This document shows, in pieces, positions 8,493-17,389 of a stretch of 64,000 nt of DNA. Location of the stretch: NCBI RefSeq assembly GCF_900130125.1, contig NZ_FQXY01000008.1, positions 388,301 to 452,300 on the forward strand, written 5' to 3'. Below the pieces are notes generated by a model, which saw only the letters and a program-made list of their open reading frames with translations, made no database searches and was not told the DNA's origin. Each line of letters opens with the position of its first letter. Within the stretch, counting starts at the first letter, position 1. A program made the position numbers and the translations under genes. The stretch is from Bacteroides congonensis. GTDB taxonomy: Bacteria; Bacteroidota; Bacteroidia; Bacteroidales; Bacteroidaceae.

Positions 8493-9719
8493 TTACACTT
8501 CCCAGCATTTATAACCTTTATTCCCGCATATATATACAATATAGGTTCTGACTTTATAATTCGGAAATTTCCTTTTTGTGTCCGCTGCGTATCCTTTTAC
8601 CTGCTCCACGTGTTGCGGAAGCGGTTCGGTGAGTGCCAGTATCTTTTCGGCATCTTTATTGTGGTAGTACTTGAACTCTACCACTCGGTCGTCCGTGTAA
8701 TAGTCTGTGCCGGGGATGCCTGTCATTTCAAAGTCTGACCGGCCGGCAGCATTGTTCTGTTCGATAGCGAAGGTATAGCAACTGCTCAGGTAGCGGGAGA
8801 TAAGTTCATAGAAGGAGCATCGGATAAAGTTCTCGTTTATTTTATCAAATACCTGTGCGGGGAATTGTCCCAGATATTGTTCAAAATAGTTTTCTATCAA
8901 TGGTTCGAGGCGGCGGTCACTGTCATAGCGTTCATAAACCGGCACATATCGTTGGGCATTTCCCTCAATATGGTTGATTTGATTGTAGTAATCCATATAA
9001 ACACTGCGCATAGTCATGTTGGGAAGTACCATACGGTAACTGTTTTTCAGTGTTGTCATGCCTAAATAAAACAAACTGATAGGGTAGAATTCTTTATTGA
9101 AGAATTTCTTTTTATTGAACTTGCTCGAAAGGTCGGCAACGTTATAAGACAGTTCATCATCAATCACCAGTGCGTCCAGCATGGCCTTTGCGTTATCCAG
9201 TGAAAGTGTGAGCCGACGTATCCAGTTAATATCTGTGCGCAGGTTCTCATCGACCAGTTCATCGGGGATGCTACCGGCATTAACAGCAAATTTCTTGAAG
9301 AAATAAGTCAGAATGGTAGAATTGAAAAGACGTTCTCCGTTGGGACGGAACCGGTAACCGTCATAGTTGTTCACAATCAGTTGCCAGATTTCATCAAAAC
9401 GGTCTTGCCCGGATGCATATTTGTCGAGGACGTAGCGCAAATAGGTTTCTGTTTCCTGATAGGTAAAGCCCAGCATATTCAGGAAGGTAGGCTCCAAAGT
9501 CAGTATTTCGGCAATGTTGTATCCGCTGGTCAAATCGTCCATGGTGACCGGCAATACACCTGTGCAGAAACAAGTACGAATGCTTCCTTCTCCTATACCT
9601 TTCTTTATCATTTTGAAGAAAGTATGCAGGAAACTGTCGTTAGTGGTTACTTCTTCATAAAGCGGATTGTTGTACGCAGTGAGCAGTTGGTTGGTGAAGT
9701 TGTCATATTCGTTCTGCTT
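8493..9719 (-). pseudogene. Truncated AAA-ATPase / DUF1703 PD-(D/E)XK protein
   Basis: This is the C-terminal two thirds of a common Bacteroides protein with an N-terminal AAA-ATPase-like domain and a C-terminal DUF1703 (PD-(D/E)XK nuclease-like) domain. The first ATG is at 9611 (372 residues), but the same frame stays open back to an in-frame TAA at 9720-9722 and encodes recognisable family sequence there, NEYDNFTNQLLTAY, which in intact members directly follows the Walker B aspartate. The Walker A part is absent. The nuclease core remains: GRSDFEM and VVEFKYY near the end. An N-terminal deletion is the simplest reading, and a translated product would lack ATPase function. Confidence 0.8.
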
Positions 9720-9733
9720 TTATTCTATACGAA

Positions 9734-9741
9734 CAAAGGTA
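9734..9741 (-). promoter_or_regulatory. -7 box (TACCTTTG) just upstream of the truncated gene
   Basis: The minus strand reads TACCTTTG, matching TAnnTTTG, 15 bases before the point where coding similarity resumes at 9719. It may be the original promoter of the intact gene brought next to the deletion endpoint. Confidence 0.4.
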
Positions 9742-9756
9742 AAGATAAAAAACGAA

Positions 9757-10482
9757 TTATATTTCTTCCAGCGCATAATATTGATAATCCCTCAATACTG
9801 TCTGAAGAAACTTCTCCTGATTGCCCTCTCGCGGAGTGATAGAAAGGAGTGATTGTACTTTTTTTGCGAGTGCCGTAATTCGGCGTGCCCGGTCTTTCTC
9901 ACCTGATTCCAAAGTCCGGGTAATCACATTTACTTGTTCCAGTGATAAATCCGCAGATTGCGGATAGACCGGATGATAATTTTTAGTCAGGTAATCGAAT
10001 TCGTCAAGACTGACGTGTATCTTGCGATAGTTCTTTTCTTTAATCACCATAGTGCCCGCGGCAAGATCACCCAGTCGTTGACTGTTTTTGGTGAGCAGGA
10101 TAACAAAAATTCCTAAACCACTTGTCAATGGCCCGTCAATAATGAAAAGGAGCCAGCGTAGCAGATAAGAACTGACGGTAGGAGTAGAGCCGTCTACCTT
10201 GACAACACGAATATTCATTAACTTCTTACCGAAGCTCTGTCCATGATTGAATGTCTCGCAAAGAAAAGAATAGCCAAGTATCGGTAAATAGATGATACAC
10301 AGGAAAAAGAATGTTTTGAATCCCGATGATAACCGAAGCTCCATTAAAAGGGCAATTGTAGAATATACATAAACCACGATCAGGAAATAATCGATGACTA
10401 ATGCCAGAAATCGCTCGCCGATACTGGCGGGTGTTTGGCTGATACGGACGAATTGTCCGGTGATTATCGTAGATTCTGCCAT
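9757..10482 (-). CDS. RDD family membrane protein
   Basis: A 241-residue protein with an RDD domain in its first about 150 residues. The Arg-Asp-Asp type signature is seen as PASIGERFLALVIDYFLI, followed by three hydrophobic segments and QSFGKKLMNIRVVKVDG, then RWLLFIIDGPLTSGLGIFVIL and the closing QRLGDLAAGTMVI. The C-terminal 90 residues are soluble and charged. RDD proteins are of poorly known function, in some cases ion transport. It diverges from the SpoIIM-to-DUF58 operon, a pairing found in many Bacteroidetes, which implies a shared role. Confidence 0.85.
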   Translation of the reverse strand: MAESTIITGQFVRISQTPASIGERFLALVIDYFLIVVYVYSTIALLMELRLSSGFKTFFFLCIIYLPILGYSFLCETFNHGQSFGKKLMNIRVVKVDGSTPTVSSYLLRWLLFIIDGPLTSGLGIFVILLTKNSQRLGDLAAGTMVIKEKNYRKIHVSLDEFDYLTKNYHPVYPQSADLSLEQVNVITRTLESGEKDRARRITALAKKVQSLLSITPREGNQEKFLQTVLRDYQYYALEEI

Positions 10483-10512
10483 TTTGGGTTAAACATTTTT
10501 AGGATTCCGTTG

Positions 10513-10520
10513 CAAATATA
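10513..10520 (-). promoter_or_regulatory. -7 box (TATATTTG) before the RDD gene
   Basis: The minus strand reads TATATTTG (TAnnTTTG), about 30 bases before the ATG at 10482. Confidence 0.5.
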
Positions 10521-10532
10521 ATCTAATTCTCT

Positions 10533-10540
10533 TACTTTTG
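10533..10540 (+). promoter_or_regulatory. -7 box (TACTTTTG) before the SpoIIM operon
   Basis: TACTTTTG (TAnnTTTG) lies 43 bases before the ATG at 10584, back to back with the RDD promoter, so both transcription units may be controlled through this short shared region. Confidence 0.5.
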
Positions 10541-10583
10541 CTTCTGCTTTCGGACAAAACTTATCCGAAAACGCTTGAAAAGC

Positions 10584-11546
10584 ATGAAAGAAGTTACGTT
10601 TATCCGTCGGAACATTGAAAAATGGAAAGAGACTGAGAAGGTAGTGGAACGGGCGGGAAGCCTGTCCCCCGACCAACTTGCCGACGCCTATACGGATCTG
10701 ACTGCTGACCTGGCATTTGCCCAGACACACTTCCCGGCATCCCGCATTACGATTTATTTGAATAACCTGGCTTCAGCATTGCACAACGAAATCTATCGGA
10801 ACAAGCGCGAGAAGTGGGGGCGAATTATTACCTTCTGGACACGGGAAGTTCCGCAAACAATGTATGACGCACGCCGTGAACTGATGACTTCCTTTCTTAT
10901 TTTTATAGCCAGTGTCTTGATTGGCGTTTTATCTGCCGCGAATGATCCTGATTTTGTCCGTTTGATTTTGGGAAACGGCTATGTGGATATGACGTTGGAG
11001 AATATTGCCAATGGGGAACCGATGGCGGTATATGGCGGCTCTTCAGAAGTTCCTATGTTTTTGGGAATTACGCTCAATAATGTGATGGTGTCTTTCAACT
11101 GTTTTGTAATGGGACTGTTTACCAGTTTCGGTACAGGATATATGCTTCTGTCCAATGGAATTATGGTGGGAGCTTTTCAGACCTTCTTTCATCAACACGA
11201 TTTGCTTTGGGAATCCAGCCTTGCTATCTGGCTGCACGGAACACTTGAGATTTGGGCGATTATCGTAGCCGGTGCTGCCGGATTGGCCTTAGGTAACGGA
11301 TGGTTGTTTCCCGGAACTTATTCAAGACTGGAATCTTTTCGGAGAGGAGCGAAGCGGGGACTGAAAATCGTTATCGGTACTGTCCCTGTATTTATCATGG
11401 CCGGCTTTATCGAAGGCTTCATCACCCGTCACACCGAACTTCCTGATATGTTGAGGCTGGGTGTGATCCTCACTTCTTTAGCATTTATCATTTTCTACTA
11501 TATTTATTTACCAAATAGAAAAAAACATGGAATCACAGAAACCTAA
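10584..11546 (+). CDS. Stage II sporulation protein M (SpoIIM/DUF95) family membrane protein
   Basis: A 320-residue membrane protein of the SpoIIM (DUF95) family. A soluble N-terminal region of about 100 residues opens MKEVTFIRRNIEKWK; several membrane segments follow, with conserved NNVMVSFNCFVMGLFTSFGTG and WLHGTLEIWAIIVAGAAGLALG. Bacteroides do not sporulate, so the name reflects homology only. I place the start at ATG 10584; a TTG at 10575 extends the frame by three codons. First gene of a six-gene operon ending in MoxR and DUF58 genes. Confidence 0.85.
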   Translation: MKEVTFIRRNIEKWKETEKVVERAGSLSPDQLADAYTDLTADLAFAQTHFPASRITIYLNNLASALHNEIYRNKREKWGRIITFWTREVPQTMYDARRELMTSFLIFIASVLIGVLSAANDPDFVRLILGNGYVDMTLENIANGEPMAVYGGSSEVPMFLGITLNNVMVSFNCFVMGLFTSFGTGYMLLSNGIMVGAFQTFFHQHDLLWESSLAIWLHGTLEIWAIIVAGAAGLALGNGWLFPGTYSRLESFRRGAKRGLKIVIGTVPVFIMAGFIEGFITRHTELPDMLRLGVILTSLAFIIFYYIYLPNRKKHGITET

Positions 11547-12465
11547 GATTGCAATGTACGTAAAACGCCCCTTTGGCGAAAAGTTGAACGCTTCTTTTGA
11601 CTTTATAAAAGAGAATTGGAAACAGTTGTTCAAGTATTCAACGTATCTGATGCTCCCTATCTGCTTGATTCAAGCTGCCAATTTCAGCGGGTTGATGGGA
11701 AGTATGATAGATATGAGCGCCATGCAGTCAGCAGGAAGAGTGGGCGACAATCCTTTCGCTATGCTGGGACCTGCATTTGCATTGAATTATGCGGGAGTAA
11801 TCTTCTTTTCATGTTTGGGTGCTTTATTGTTGACCTCCTTGATTTATGCAATGGTTCGATTGTATAATGAGCGTGAAGAACGATTGAACGGCATTGCATT
11901 CAGTGACATAAAGCCGTTGTTGCTTCACAATGTCAAGAGATTGTTTATCATGGGGGTAGTTATCAGTTTCTTATTCCTGTTTGTCATTGTTGTCATGGTG
12001 CTGTTGGCTGTGTTGACTCCTTTTACACTACTGCTCACTTTCCCGTTGTTGTTTGCATTCATGATACCTTTAGCTCTGATGGCCCCTATCTATTTGTTTG
12101 AGGATATTTCATTGGGCGAGACATTCAAGAAAACATTCCGGTTGGGATTTGCCACTTGGGGGGGAGTCTTTTTGATTTTGATTGTGATGGGGATCATTGC
12201 CAGCGTGCTGCAAGGAATTGTTTCTATTCCATGGTACGTTATCTATATTGTGAAAATGATTTTTGCCATGAGTGACGGTGGTGAAGTTGCTTCATCCGTC
12301 GGACTGAACTTTGCGCAATATCTGTTCTCTATTCTGATGTTGTATGGTTCTTATCTATCAGCCATATTCAGCATTGTCGGCTTGGTTTATCAGTATGGCC
12401 ATGCATCCGAAGTAGTAGACAGCATTACGGTAGAAAGCGATATTGACAATTTCGACAAACTCTGA
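11527..12465 (+). CDS. Multi-pass membrane protein of the MoxR/DUF58 operon
   Basis: A 312-residue protein beginning with a charged segment (PFGEKLNASFDFIKENWKQ) and then about five or six hydrophobic segments, including long runs near residues 135 to 185 and 210 to 235. I cannot assign a family with certainty; the pattern resembles DUF4013-like and related glycerophosphodiester phosphodiesterase membrane-domain proteins. The start overlaps the SpoIIM gene by 20 bases, implying coupled translation. An inner-membrane partner of the SpoIIM and RDD proteins is plausible. Confidence 0.75.
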   Translation: MESQKPKIAMYVKRPFGEKLNASFDFIKENWKQLFKYSTYLMLPICLIQAANFSGLMGSMIDMSAMQSAGRVGDNPFAMLGPAFALNYAGVIFFSCLGALLLTSLIYAMVRLYNEREERLNGIAFSDIKPLLLHNVKRLFIMGVVISFLFLFVIVVMVLLAVLTPFTLLLTFPLLFAFMIPLALMAPIYLFEDISLGETFKKTFRLGFATWGGVFLILIVMGIIASVLQGIVSIPWYVIYIVKMIFAMSDGGEVASSVGLNFAQYLFSILMLYGSYLSAIFSIVGLVYQYGHASEVVDSITVESDIDNFDKL

Positions 12466-12481
12466 AACAACTCCCGAATAG

Positions 12482-13099
12482 ATGAATATCACTTCCCCGG
12501 CTGATACATTGGTCTGTGATACGGCGCAGATTGCCCTTTGGCAGTCTGATCCGGCATATAACTATAACCGTGAGTTGATTACTCCCGAACTTAACCTGTT
12601 CGAGTGGATCAGTAAACAGTTCGGGGAATTCATGCGCAAAATATTCGGCAGCCGTTTTGCTGAAGAATATTCAGGGCTTATCCTGATATGTATTGCTATT
12701 ATTATCCTGCTCCTGATTATTTGGTTCGTCTATAGAAAACGTCCCGAACTGTTCATGCGTTCACGTAAGAACGCATTGCCTTATACAGTAGGGGAAGATA
12801 CGATTTATGGCGTAGATTTTCCGGGAGGGATTACCGATGCGCTTTCTCGTCAGGACTACCGCGAAGCGGTGCGTTTACTTTATTTGCAGACATTGAAACA
12901 GCTAAGTGATGCGGAACGTATCGACTGGCAACCTTACAAAACGCCTACACAATATCTTACTGAAGTCCGGCTACCGGCTTTCCGTCAGCTTACCAATCAT
13001 TTCTTAAGGGTACGTTACGGAAATTTTGAGGCAACGGAAGAACTTTTCCGCACCATGCAGACCTTGCAGGAAGAAATAAGGAAAGGAGGCGTCTTATGA
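12482..13099 (+). CDS. DUF4129 domain membrane protein
   Basis: A 205-residue protein with one strong membrane segment (residues about 62 to 83, ending WFVYRKRP). The cytoplasmic C-terminal part has the DUF4129 pattern: DYREAVRLLYLQTLKQLSDAERI, YKTPTQYL and FRQLTNHFLRVRYG. The family is common beside MoxR/DUF58 genes and in transglutaminase-like proteins. The stop codon overlaps the next start in an ATGA arrangement. Confidence 0.8.
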   Translation: MNITSPADTLVCDTAQIALWQSDPAYNYNRELITPELNLFEWISKQFGEFMRKIFGSRFAEEYSGLILICIAIIILLLIIWFVYRKRPELFMRSRKNALPYTVGEDTIYGVDFPGGITDALSRQDYREAVRLLYLQTLKQLSDAERIDWQPYKTPTQYLTEVRLPAFRQLTNHFLRVRYGNFEATEELFRTMQTLQEEIRKGGVL

Positions 13100-14364
13100 A
13101 AGCGAGTCGCTGGTTTATCGTCTTTATTGTAGCTTTCCTGCTGATAATGTTTGCGATAGAGTATAATCTGCCGAAGAAGTTTGTGTGGACACCTACTTTC
13201 AGCCACTATGACGAGCAACCTCTCGGTTGTGCGTTGTTCGACAGTCTGCTGTCTTCTTCTTTGCCGCATGGCTATTCCCTGTCCAAGGAAACCTTCTATC
13301 AGATGGAAGAAGATACGGTAGACAAGATGGGAATACTGATGATTGCCAATACCTTGTCTATGGTGAAAGCGGATGTAAATGCTTTATTGAAAATGGCGGA
13401 ACGGGGGAATAAGATAATGTTGGTAAGTAATAACTATCCTAAATTACTGGAAGATACGTTGGGATTTTATTGTACATATTCTCATTTTAATGCGGCTGCT
13501 TTCAGGAAATACGCTTCTTCCATTTTCAGGAAAGACAGTATTTATTGGGTTGCCGATTCTGTTTATTCCCGCCGGCTATACCGTTGTTATCCGCAATTTT
13601 GTAATTCCAGTTTCAGGCGTTATGATTCGAAGGTGATACGGAAGTTGGCAGAAAAAGATATGACGGATGCTATCGGTGATGCGTTGGCTGATTCTGATTC
13701 GGTAAAAGTGTACAGTAATTATCATCCGTTGCTGGCTATGGCACGTCCGTGGGGTGAGGGAGAAATTATACTTGTATCTACTCCGTTGTTGTTTACGAAC
13801 TATGGAGTATTGGACGAAAATAATGCGAATTATATATTCCGCCTGCTATCGCAGATGGGAGAACTTCCTATTGTCCGTAGCGAGGGATATATGAAGGCGA
13901 CGGCACAGGTGCAACAGTCACCTTTGCGCTATCTGCTTGCGCACCAGCCGCTTCGTTGGGCTTTGTATCTGACGATGATTACCATCCTGCTCTTTATGAT
14001 ATTCACCGCGAAGAGACGGCAGCGGGCTATTCCTGTTGTCCGTGAACCGGCCAACAAATCGCTTGAATTTACAGAATTGATAGGTACTCTTTATTTTCAG
14101 AAGAAAGACCATGTTGACTTGGTTCGCAAGAAGTTTGCTTACTTGACAGAAGAGTTGCGGAGGGAAATTCAGGTGGATATAGAGGAAGTGGCGGATGACA
14201 AACGTTCTTTCGAACGGATTGCCCGGAAGACGGGGATGGATGCCGGAGAAATTGCGAAATTTATCCATGGAGTCAGGCCGGTGCTTTACGGTGGACGTGC
14301 CATTGATTCGGAGCAGATGAAAGTGTTTATTGATAAAATGAATGAAATAATCAATCATATCTAA
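13096..14364 (+). CDS. DUF4350 domain membrane protein
   Basis: A 422-residue protein with an N-terminal membrane anchor (residues about 4 to 22), a large extracytoplasmic region resembling DUF4350, a second membrane segment near residues 290 to 310 (WALYLTMITILLFMIF), and a basic cytoplasmic tail. The segment with ALFDSLLSSSLPHGYSLSKE fits the family start. Function unknown; DUF4350 proteins co-occur with MoxR, DUF58 and DUF4129 genes. Overlaps the upstream gene by 4 bases. Confidence 0.8.
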   Translation: MKASRWFIVFIVAFLLIMFAIEYNLPKKFVWTPTFSHYDEQPLGCALFDSLLSSSLPHGYSLSKETFYQMEEDTVDKMGILMIANTLSMVKADVNALLKMAERGNKIMLVSNNYPKLLEDTLGFYCTYSHFNAAAFRKYASSIFRKDSIYWVADSVYSRRLYRCYPQFCNSSFRRYDSKVIRKLAEKDMTDAIGDALADSDSVKVYSNYHPLLAMARPWGEGEIILVSTPLLFTNYGVLDENNANYIFRLLSQMGELPIVRSEGYMKATAQVQQSPLRYLLAHQPLRWALYLTMITILLFMIFTAKRRQRAIPVVREPANKSLEFTELIGTLYFQKKDHVDLVRKKFAYLTEELRREIQVDIEEVADDKRSFERIARKTGMDAGEIAKFIHGVRPVLYGGRAIDSEQMKVFIDKMNEIINHI

Positions 14365-14375
14365 AGAAGAAATTT

Positions 14376-15350
14376 ATGGAAGAGAATACAGAACAGCGAG
14401 TGGATTTAACTCTCTTTTCCGGGAAGATACAGGAGTTGAAAGACCGGATTGCTTCCGTCATTGTCGGGCAGGAGCAGACGGTGGATTTGGTGCTGACGGC
14501 AATTCTGGCTAACGGTCATGTACTGATAGAAGGAGTGCCGGGAGTTGCAAAGACACTGTTGGCACGTTTGACTGCCCGCCTGATTGATGCTGACTTCAGC
14601 CGTATCCAGTTTACACCGGACTTGATGCCAAGTGATGTATTGGGCACAACGGTATTCAACATGAAAACCAACGGCTTTGATTTCCATCAGGGGCCGATTT
14701 TTGCGGATATCGTATTGGTTGACGAAATCAACCGTGCCCCTGCCAAGACGCAGTCGGCTCTGTTTGAAGTAATGGAAGAACGTCAGATCAGTATCGACGG
14801 AACTACGCACCAGATGGGCGAACTATATACGATTCTTGCCACACAGAATCCTGTGGAGCAGGAAGGAACGTACAAACTTCCCGAAGCGCAACTCGACCGT
14901 TTCCTGATGAAGATTACGATGGATTATCCTTCCCTTGAAGAGGAAGTGAATATCCTTGAGCGTCATCATACCAATGCTGCATTGGTGAAACTGGACAACA
15001 TCACGCCTTCCATCACAAAAGAAGAACTTCTGTCGCTCCGTGCTTTTATGAATCAGGTATTCGTAGACCGTACGCTGCTTCAATACATCGCCTTGATTGT
15101 GCAACAGACGCGTACCAGCAAAGCGGTATACTTGGGAGCTTCTCCACGTGCATCCGTAGCCATGCTGCAATCTTCGAAAGCATACGCTCTCTTGCAGGGA
15201 CGGGACTTCGTAACGCCGGAAGATATTAAGTTTGTAGCTCCTTACGTGCTTCAGCACCGTCTTATCCTGACTGCGGAAGCGGAAATGGAAGGTTATTCTC
15301 CTGTGAAAGTGACGCAGAGATTGATTGATAAGGTAGAGGTTCCCAAGTAG
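14376..15350 (+). CDS. MoxR family AAA+ ATPase
   Basis: A 324-residue AAA+ ATPase of the MoxR family. Walker A is GVPGVAKT (residues 53 to 60); Walker B is IVLVDEINRAP near residues 110 to 120, followed by KTQSALFEVMEER; sensor-type ATQNPVEQEGTY and LPEAQLDRF are present. MoxR proteins act as chaperone-like ATPases, usually with a VWA/DUF58 partner, here encoded by the next gene, which begins immediately after the stop codon. Confidence 0.93.
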   Translation: MEENTEQRVDLTLFSGKIQELKDRIASVIVGQEQTVDLVLTAILANGHVLIEGVPGVAKTLLARLTARLIDADFSRIQFTPDLMPSDVLGTTVFNMKTNGFDFHQGPIFADIVLVDEINRAPAKTQSALFEVMEERQISIDGTTHQMGELYTILATQNPVEQEGTYKLPEAQLDRFLMKITMDYPSLEEEVNILERHHTNAALVKLDNITPSITKEELLSLRAFMNQVFVDRTLLQYIALIVQQTRTSKAVYLGASPRASVAMLQSSKAYALLQGRDFVTPEDIKFVAPYVLQHRLILTAEAEMEGYSPVKVTQRLIDKVEVPK

Positions 15351-16661
15351 ATGTATTTAACCCGTCGTTTCTATATTGCCCTCGTCGTAATTATCCTCTT
15401 GTTGGGTAGTGGATACGCCTTTGCTCCGCTTTTTGTCATCGGGCAATGGGTGCTTTTTGCCTTTTTCCTGACTGTGTTGGCGGATGGTTATCTGCTTTAT
15501 TCTATTCGTGGGATTCAGGCATTCCGCCATTGTGCCGACCGTTTCTCCAATGGAGACGAGAACGAAGTGAGCATTCGGGTGGAGAGCAGTTATCCGCGTC
15601 CTGTTTCTTTGGAAATCATTGATGAAATACCTTTTATATTTCAAAAACGAGATATTGACTTTCGTGTAGAACTCCGGGCAAACGAAGGAAAGACAGTCAG
15701 TTACCGGCTTCGGCCTACTCGCCGGGGTGTTTATCCTTTCGGGCATATCCGGATTTTTGTAACCGGACGGATAGGTTTGGTTTCCCGTCGGTACACTTGC
15801 GGCGAACCGATGGATATAAAAGTATATCCGTCTTATCTGATGCTTCATCAGTATGAATTGCTGGCTATCAGTGATAATCTTACCGAACTGGGAATAAAGC
15901 GTATTCGCCGGATAGGTCATCATACCGAATTCGAGCAGATAAAGGAATATGTGAAAGGCGATGATTACCGTACGATAAACTGGAAAGCGAGTGCCCGCCG
16001 GCATGAACTTATGGTGAATGTTTATCAGGATGAACGTTCACAGCAGATTTATAATGTGATAGACAAGGGTAGAGTGATGCAGCAGGCTTTTCGTGGAATG
16101 ACTTTACTGGATTATGCGATAAACGCTTCGTTGGTACTTTCGTATGTGGCAATGCGGAAAGAGGACAAAGCGGGATTGGTGACTTTTGACGGGCATTTCG
16201 ATACGTTTGTTCCTGCTTCCAGGCAGCCGGGGCATATGCAGACATTACTTGAAAAGCTTTACAGCCAGAAGACAACTTTCGGGGAAACGGATTTCTCGGC
16301 TCTTTGTGTTCATCTGAACAAGCATGTCAGCAAAAGGAGTCTTTTGGTGCTATATACGAATTTCTCCGGTATATCCAGTATGAACAGACAGTTGGCTTAT
16401 TTGAAACAACTGAACCGCCAACATCGTCTGCTCGTTGTCTTTTTCGAAGATGCCGAATTGAAGGAATACATTGCCACTCCTGCCAAAGATACGGAAGGCT
16501 ATTACCGCCATGTGATTGCAGAAAAGTTCGCTTATGAAAAACGACTGGTTGTTTCTACCTTGAAACAGAATGGTATTTATTCCTTATTGACTACACCGGA
16601 GAATCTTTCGATTGATGTGATTAATAAGTATTTGGAGATGAAAGCACGGCAGTTGCTTTAG
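15351..16661 (+). CDS. DUF58 domain protein, partner of MoxR
   Basis: A 436-residue protein with two N-terminal membrane segments (residues about 6 to 50), a beta-rich region, and the DUF58 signature YVKGDDYRTINWKASARR near residues 199 to 216. The C-terminal part resembles a von Willebrand A fold: YNVIDKGRVMQ, then KAGLVTFDG. Starts directly at the moxR stop codon with no gap. Unlike the Bacteroides aerotolerance (Bat) operon, no separate BatA/BatB-type VWA genes follow. Confidence 0.88.
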   Translation: MYLTRRFYIALVVIILLLGSGYAFAPLFVIGQWVLFAFFLTVLADGYLLYSIRGIQAFRHCADRFSNGDENEVSIRVESSYPRPVSLEIIDEIPFIFQKRDIDFRVELRANEGKTVSYRLRPTRRGVYPFGHIRIFVTGRIGLVSRRYTCGEPMDIKVYPSYLMLHQYELLAISDNLTELGIKRIRRIGHHTEFEQIKEYVKGDDYRTINWKASARRHELMVNVYQDERSQQIYNVIDKGRVMQQAFRGMTLLDYAINASLVLSYVAMRKEDKAGLVTFDGHFDTFVPASRQPGHMQTLLEKLYSQKTTFGETDFSALCVHLNKHVSKRSLLVLYTNFSGISSMNRQLAYLKQLNRQHRLLVVFFEDAELKEYIATPAKDTEGYYRHVIAEKFAYEKRLVVSTLKQNGIYSLLTTPENLSIDVINKYLEMKARQLL

Positions 16662-16717
16662 ACATAAGAACAAAAGAGTATATTTTTGTAATCTTTTGCG
16701 CTTTTGTTCTTTTGTCT
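16660..16717. terminator. Hairpin between convergent DUF58 and Imm17-like genes
   Basis: An imperfect 17-base inverted repeat (16660-16676 against 16701-16717), with AAGAACAAAAG and CTTTTGTTCTT as its core, overlaps the DUF58 stop codon and is followed by T-rich sequence. It lies between convergent genes and probably terminates the operon. Confidence 0.65.
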
Positions 16718-16731
16718 GACAAAAAGTAGCG

Positions 16732-16959
16732 TCAAAGAGTGATGGCTTTTCGAGTTTCTATAAAAAAGAAAACAGCCATGCCAATGATGATAATTCCCAA
16801 TATGCCATAAAAGAGTCGTGCACGGTTTCGTCCTACGTTACGGATAATGGTCTGTGCATTGCGTGTTGTGAAGAACCAGTCCCAGTTGAGCAACGACGCC
16901 AGCAGGGAGACAGTTCCTGCCAGCGCAAAGATTCCTTGTACGATATATTGTCCGGTCAT
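16732..16959 (-). CDS. Imm17-like small membrane protein
   Basis: A 75-residue protein with two hydrophobic segments (about 5 to 24 and 47 to 67) separated by a short basic loop containing [21 protein letters not shown]. This layout and the N-x-G-R-N-x-A-R-x-F/L pattern resemble the Imm17 family, named from predicted toxin-immunity loci. Here it overlaps tsaE by 4 bases with no toxin nearby, so an immunity role is not supported by context. Confidence 0.6.
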   Translation of the reverse strand: MTGQYIVQGIFALAGTVSLLASLLNWDWFFTTRNAQTIIRNVGRNRARLFYGILGIIIIGMAVFFFIETRKAITL

Positions 16960-17369
16960 AGTTTGATGACTCTGCTTCCGTCTTCCAATTCTTCAATCGT
17001 CACTTTCACAGCGTCACCCGGCAGCAGTTCTTCTACGAGCTCCGGCCATTCGATGAAGCAAAGAGCGCCGCTGTAGAAATAATCTTCGTATCCCATGTCG
17101 TACACTTCGCTTAGTTTCTTGATACGGTAAAAGTCGAAGTGATAAATCAATTCCCCTGTCTCGTCCGAACGATATTCGTTGACGATGGCAAAGGTGGGTG
17201 AGCTGATAACGTCTTCCACGCCCAATTCTTCGCAGAGTGCTTTGACAAATGTCGTTTTGCCGGCACCCATCTTTCCGTATAAAGCAAATACAGTGTTGTC
17301 GCCCATAGCAGCGATGAATTCGCGGGCTGCTTCATGGATACTTTCCAGTGATTGAATTTTGATTTCCAT
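16956..17369 (-). CDS. tsaE: tRNA threonylcarbamoyladenosine biosynthesis ATPase TsaE
   Basis: A 137-residue P-loop ATPase needed with TsaB, TsaC and TsaD for t6A37 modification of tRNA. Walker A is GKMGAGKT at residues 32 to 39; the family motifs SSPTF, HFDFYR and FIEWPEL follow. Length fits TsaE. The gene downstream overlaps in a CTATGA arrangement, so translation is probably coupled. Confidence 0.93.
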   Translation of the reverse strand: MEIKIQSLESIHEAAREFIAAMGDNTVFALYGKMGAGKTTFVKALCEELGVEDVISSPTFAIVNEYRSDETGELIYHFDFYRIKKLSEVYDMGYEDYFYSGALCFIEWPELVEELLPGDAVKVTIEELEDGSRVIKL

Positions 17370-17389
17370 ATACTAATCTATTATAATGA

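Noticed and set aside
16732..17369. Toxin-immunity locus suggested by the Imm17-like protein
   Set aside because: The neighbour is tsaE, a housekeeping tRNA modification gene, with a 4-base overlap. No toxin, polymorphic repeat or secretion gene is nearby.
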